Positions 59,366-64,000 of a stretch of DNA of 64,000 bases are shown piece after piece. The notes below the pieces were generated by a model. The model ran no database searches. It worked only from the letters and a program-made list of their open reading frames with translations, and was not told the origin of the DNA. The position numbers were made by a program, and so were the translations under genes. Location of the stretch: positions 220,338 through 284,337 of the forward strand of contig NZ_QLIX01000005.1 in the NCBI RefSeq assembly GCF_003258945.1, written 5' to 3'. Position 1 is the stretch's first letter; each line of letters starts with the position of its first letter. This stretch comes from Roseicella frigidaeris. Lineage in GTDB: Bacteria > Pseudomonadota > Alphaproteobacteria > Acetobacterales > Acetobacteraceae.

Positions 59366-59515
59366 GCGCTCACGCACAATGGGCGAAGGCGCGACGGAGT
59401 TCCTGCCGCTGCGGCGCGGATCGCGAAGGGGCGGGGCGGAAGGGTCGGGGCGGGCCTAGCGGCCCGCCCTTCCCCCCGCGCCCGTCCGGCAGGCCCCGGA
59501 GCGAGGCCGGGGCCG

Positions 59516-61447
<1,932 letters not shown>

Positions 61448-61454
61448 GCACGGC

Positions 61455-61488
61455 CTCCCTAGAGTCGATAGACTCGACTGCCAGGGAG
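61455..61488. promoter_or_regulatory. Nested inverted repeat upstream of acs
   Basis: GAGTC-GATA-GACTC (61462-61475) flanked by CTCCCT (61455-61460) and AGGGAG (61483-61488), eight bases from the acs ATG. It could be an operator or a leader stem that occludes the ribosome site. The 210-bp gap up to 61657 also has two CCGGCTTGTAA-like direct repeats near 61530-61555. Confidence 0.5.
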
Positions 61489-61568
61489 ATAGGGCACCGG
61501 GCCTTGCGCGGCGTCAATGCAACGCAATTCCGGCTTGTAAACCGGCTGTAAGCCGCTGTTGCGGGCAC

Positions 61569-61594
61569 GGAGGGCGGGCTTGCGCCCACCCTCC
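61569..61594 (-). terminator. Terminator hairpin of the tetrapeptide-repeat gene
   Basis: GGAGGGCGGGC, loop TTGC, GCCCACCCTCC: ten pairs and one mismatch, about 65 bp past the stop of the gene ending at 61658. Confidence 0.5.
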
Positions 61595-61657
61595 CCGGCA
61601 TGGTCCCGGCCGCCCCCCCGGGAAGCGGCGGCGTGCCGCCCGCGGCCGGGGGCCGGA

Positions 61658-62050
61658 TCAGCGGGCGCCGGCCGGCGCGGCCTCGTGCTGCGCAGCGGCG
61701 CCCGGCTTCGCCGGCTTCGCGGCGGCATCCGGGGTGGCCGCGCGGGTCGCGCCATGCTGCTCGGCCGGGCGCGGCGCGACGCTGGCGCCGCTGGTGCTGG
61801 CCGGGCCGGTGGGCCGGGCGGGCGTGGCCGGACCTGCCGCCTGCGGCGCGGCGGGGCTGGCCGACGGCTTGGTCCCCTGCGTCATCCCCGGGGGCGTCCC
61901 TTGCACCGTCCCCTGGGTCGTCCCGTGGGCCGCCCCTTGCGTCGTCCCTTGGGCCACCCCCTGGGTCGCCCCCTGGGCGAAGGCCGGGGCGGCGGCGAGG
62001 AGCAGGGCGGTGGCGAGCAGGCTGCGGCGGATGCTGGCGTCGTGCGGCAT
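61658..62050 (-). CDS. Secreted tetrapeptide-repeat protein
   Basis: 130-aa protein with a clear signal peptide (RRSLLATALLLAAAPAFAQ, cleavage after AFA). The mature start is about eight units of Q/H-G-x-x (GATQGVAQGTTQGAAHGTTQ), encoded by an imperfect 12-bp tandem repeat at about 61870-61980, then an Ala/Pro/Thr-rich tail. No family recognised; probably disordered, periplasmic or exported. Unit number is likely to vary between strains. Confidence 0.65.
   Translation of the reverse strand: MPHDASIRRSLLATALLLAAAPAFAQGATQGVAQGTTQGAAHGTTQGTVQGTPPGMTQGTKPSASPAAPQAAGPATPARPTGPASTSGASVAPRPAEQHGATRAATPDAAAKPAKPGAAAQHEAAPAGAR
61870..61980. repeat. 12-bp tandem repeat in coding sequence
   Basis: On the minus strand CAG/CAA-GGG-NNN-NNN repeats about eight times. 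Unit substitutions are mainly in the last two codons. Lies within the secreted protein gene. Confidence 0.75.
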
Positions 62051-62174
62051 GGTTGCCTCCTGATGCGGCGCCCGGTGCGAGGATCCGCCCCGGGCACAGG
62101 ACGCAGCCTCGCCCCGCCGCTTGTCCGCCGCAGGGCCGCATCGGGGCGCCGCCGGGGCAAGGTGTAACGCCCCG

Positions 62175-62531
62175 CTACAGCCCGGCCGCCGCCGGCACCA
62201 GCACCTGCCCCGCGACGATCCGCACCGGCACCGCTTCCAGCGCCTCGCCGATGCAGGGGCCGGAGAGGCAGAGCCCGTCCTCGATGCGGAAGCGCGCGCC
62301 ATGCACGGCGCAGAGGATCACCTGCTTCCGCGGGTCGAGGAAGCGGTCGGGCAGCGGCTCGAGCGGCAGGCCGACATGCGGGCAGGCATTCACATAGACC
62401 CGCACATGCCCGTCCTTGCGCACCGCGAAGAGGCCGACGAAGCCGCCCGGCGGGGCGGGAAAACCCTTGGCGCCGCCCTCGGGGATGTCCTCGACCCGGC
62501 AGAGCAGGCGCTCCTCCTCCGGCGGTGTCAT
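62175..62531 (-). CDS. Rieske [2Fe-2S] domain protein
   Basis: 118-aa soluble Rieske ferredoxin-like protein. Cluster ligands are in NACPHVGLPLEPLP (Cys-Pro-His) and ILCAVHGARFRIEDGLCLSGP (Cys-x2-His), the normal C-x-H..C-x2-H pattern. FPAPPGGFVGLFAVRKDGHVRVYVNACPH places it near the non-haem dioxygenase ferredoxin subgroup. ATGA overlap with the upstream GFA gene. Partner oxygenase not in view. Confidence 0.88.
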   Translation of the reverse strand: MTPPEEERLLCRVEDIPEGGAKGFPAPPGGFVGLFAVRKDGHVRVYVNACPHVGLPLEPLPDRFLDPRKQVILCAVHGARFRIEDGLCLSGPCIGEALEAVPVRIVAGQVLVPAAAGL

Positions 62532-63022
62532 GCCTCCCCGCCGAGGCCGTGCCGGGCATGCCACTCGGCGATGCTCTCCTCCGGGTAGCGCTCGTGCCGC
62601 CGATCCTTCGGGCCGGCCTCGACCGTCACCCAGGGCGCCTTGAAGGCCAGCATGATATGCGTCGAATCCGGCGGCTCGGGCAGCGGCGTGTCGATCGCCG
62701 AGGCGAAGGGATGCACCAGCTCCGGCCAGCGGGCATCGTAGAGCCAGAGGGCGCTGCCGCAGCGGCTGCAGAAATGCCGCTCGGCCGGGCTGCGATGCGC
62801 CCGTGCCTCCCCCGGCTCCTTCAGCCGCGCATGGTAGATGGTGATGTGCTGCCGGCCGGTCACGCGCAGGCTGGCCTGGTCGGCGCCGAGGTTGATGGCA
62901 TAGCCGCCCCCGCCCTGGGTCTTGCGGCAGATGGAGCAATAGCAGCGCTGGTAGGGATAGGGGTGCGGGCTTTCCACCCGGAACCGCACCGCGCCGCACT
63001 GGCAGGACCCTTCGAGTTGCAT
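62528..63022 (-). CDS. GFA-family (CENP-V/GFA domain) protein
   Basis: 164-aa zinc-binding protein of the glutathione-dependent formaldehyde-activating family. Cys clusters: GSCQCGAVRF, YCSICRKTQGGGGYAINLG, and HFCSRCGSALWLYD. Real formaldehyde activity is doubtful for most members. In an operon with the Rieske gene. Confidence 0.88.
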   Translation of the reverse strand: MQLEGSCQCGAVRFRVESPHPYPYQRCYCSICRKTQGGGGYAINLGADQASLRVTGRQHITIYHARLKEPGEARAHRSPAERHFCSRCGSALWLYDARWPELVHPFASAIDTPLPEPPDSTHIMLAFKAPWVTVEAGPKDRRHERYPEESIAEWHARHGLGGEA

Positions 63023-63097
63023 CGCAGCGCTCCCCCTCCACGGCGGGTCGCGTTCAGGATTGCCCGCGATCCGCTGCGGCCCATTGTTTGGTCTGCT

Positions 63098-63514
63098 CTA
63101 ATCGCGCGTCCAGCCGCCCAGCGTGCACAGCCTGGCCCAGTGCGCATCGCTCACCGGCATCACGGAGAGGCGCGACTGCCGCACCAGGGCGAGATCGGCG
63201 AAATCCGGATCCGCCTTGATGGCGGCCAGCGTGACCGGCTGCGGCAACGGCCCGACCGCCCGCATGTCGACGCAGACCCAGCGCCCGGTCTCGTCCGTCG
63301 GGTCGGGATAGGCCTCGCGCGCCACCTCGACGACGCCGACGATCGCCTTGCCGATGTTGGAATGGTAGAAGAAGGCCCGGTCGCCCTGCCGCATCGCCTT
63401 CAGGTTGTTGGCCGCCAGCGCGTTGCGCACCCCGGTCCAGGGCTCGGTGCCGTTCCGCACCTGCTGGTCCCAGGAGAAGGCATCCGGTTCGCTCTTCACC
63501 AGCCAATGCGCCAT
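63098..63514 (-). CDS. EVE domain protein
   Basis: 138-aa PUA-like EVE protein. MAHWLVKSEPDAFSWDQQV, WTGVRNALAANNLKAMRQGDRAFFYHSN and IVGVVEVAREAYPDP are diagnostic. EVE domains bind modified bases in nucleic acids. Likely monocistronic; separate from the GFA gene (75-bp gap). Confidence 0.93.
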   Translation of the reverse strand: MAHWLVKSEPDAFSWDQQVRNGTEPWTGVRNALAANNLKAMRQGDRAFFYHSNIGKAIVGVVEVAREAYPDPTDETGRWVCVDMRAVGPLPQPVTLAAIKADPDFADLALVRQSRLSVMPVSDAHWARLCTLGGWTRD

Positions 63515-63807
63515 CGGGTCCCCCGCGGAGATGATGGCCCAGGGTAACCCTGGCGGCGGAACCATGGCGACGGGCGCTTCAAACCGGGCCCGTCCGGCGC
63601 TACAGCACCGCGGCCAGGCGGGATTGCGGGGCGCGGCAGCAGCGTGATGGCGAAACAGGGCCATGCCTCCGGGCGTTTCCACCGTGCGGCGATCCGCGCC
63701 GGGGCATGGGCCAGGCGCATGGCTCCATGGCCCCCGCGCCTGGCCCGCCGGGCCGCGGGCCGCCTCGCCCGCGCCGGCGATACCGCCTGATCGGGATCTG
63801 CTCTAGG
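63515..63807. other. Intergenic region with half REP element
   Basis: 293 bp between divergent EVE and ccmC genes. Small minus-strand frames here look like composition artefacts. The only structure found is REP copy 4 at the right end. Confidence 0.7.
63785..63807 (+). repeat. REP-like palindrome, half copy 4
   Basis: GCCTGATCGGGATCTGCTCTAGG, the right half of the family (matches the outer end of copy 3 on the opposite strand). It adjoins the ccmC start. Confidence 0.7.
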
Positions 63808-64000
63808 GTGAACACCGTGGAAACCGCCGACACATCTTCGCTGGGCCGGGCCCTGGGGCCGACGGGCACTCCCGGTGCCTTGTCGTCGGGTCGGGGTTTG
63901 CACCGTTTTGCCAATCCTGGTCGGTTTTTGCGGTTGTCTGGTCGGGTGCAGCCCTGGCTGACGGGGGCGGCGCTGCTGGTGCTGGCGGTGGCGTTGCCCT
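63808..64000 (+). CDS. ccmC: Haem exporter permease CcmC, N-terminal fragment
   Basis: Partial; runs off the window. From GTG at 63808 the frame reads a non-conserved 30 residues, then LHRFANPGRFLRLSGRVQPWL and a transmembrane helix (TGAALLVLAVALP), the standard CcmC start. CcmC delivers haem to CcmE for cytochrome c maturation. The true start may be later, since family members begin close to HRFANP, for example at a TTG near 63898. Confidence 0.85.
   Translation, partial: MNTVETADTSSLGRALGPTGTPGALSSGRGLHRFANPGRFLRLSGRVQPWLTGAALLVLAVALP

Noticed and set aside
63496..63914. Minus-strand ORFs upstream of ccmC
   Set aside because: Arg/Pro-rich, no motif, and they overlap the REP element and the ccmC coding start.

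Overview
The window is very GC-rich (roughly 70% or more) and densely coded, with many 1-4 bp stop/start overlaps and frequent GTG starts. DksA has a single zinc-site cysteine, and FliX, FlbT, a phasin, a complete Tad pilus locus and an OpgH-type glucosyltransferase are present. Together these point to an alphaproteobacterium, most likely Acetobacteraceae (Roseomonas-like). This placement rests on gene content and style only; no search was run.

Layout. (1) 1-0.7 kb: start of an SDR oxidoreductase and dksA. (2) 0.8-3.4 kb: flagellar block one, with divergent fliX and a sigma-54-type promoter driving flgI, two 26-codon minicistrons inside an 80-bp tandem repeat, flgJ and a FlgN-like chaperone. 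(3) 3.5-14 kb: housekeeping genes: phasin, TetR regulator, proC, ilvD, ybjN, ubiK, hldD, lgt, an NDUFAF7-like methyltransferase, pgeF and a lipoprotein. (4) 14.1-21.3 kb: flagellar block two, with fliK-flgD leftward and flgE-flgK-flgL-flbT rightward, plus a FlaG-like gene. (5) 21.5-26.6 kb: AbrB-type permease, a CX5R phosphatase, two small hydrophilic proteins, a Bug-type binding protein and an aromatic amino acid decarboxylase-like PLP enzyme. (6) 26.6-39 kb: one complete leftward Tad/Flp pilus operon (flp, cpaA, cpaB, cpaC, small lipoprotein, cpaE, cpaF, tadB, tadC, tadE, tadF-like, tadG, tadD), with a lytic transglycosylase upstream. (7) 39-44.6 kb: tRNA-Gly(CCC), hrcA, an enolase-superfamily enzyme and opgH. 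(8) 44.7-59 kb: a catabolic/transport stretch with two more Bug proteins, a CDF transporter, a GMC oxidoreductase, an MFS carrier, a flavin monooxygenase, SapC, and a MarR-controlled nicX/nicD-like cassette followed by an acyl-CoA dehydrogenase and an acyl-CoA ligase. (9) 59-64 kb: a small protein split by a 12-G tract, acs, a secreted tetrapeptide-repeat protein, Rieske, GFA and EVE proteins, and the start of ccmC.

Two families of dispersed intergenic repeats run through the window. One is a REP-like palindrome built on CCCGATCAGG / CCTGATCGGG (four copies). The other is a 45-115 bp double-hairpin element (four copies or remnants). The observations most worth a second look are the translationally linked 80-bp repeat between flgI and flgJ, the nicX/nicD-like catabolic cassette with its nested operator-like inverted repeats, and the homopolymer-interrupted Gly/Cys-tailed protein.
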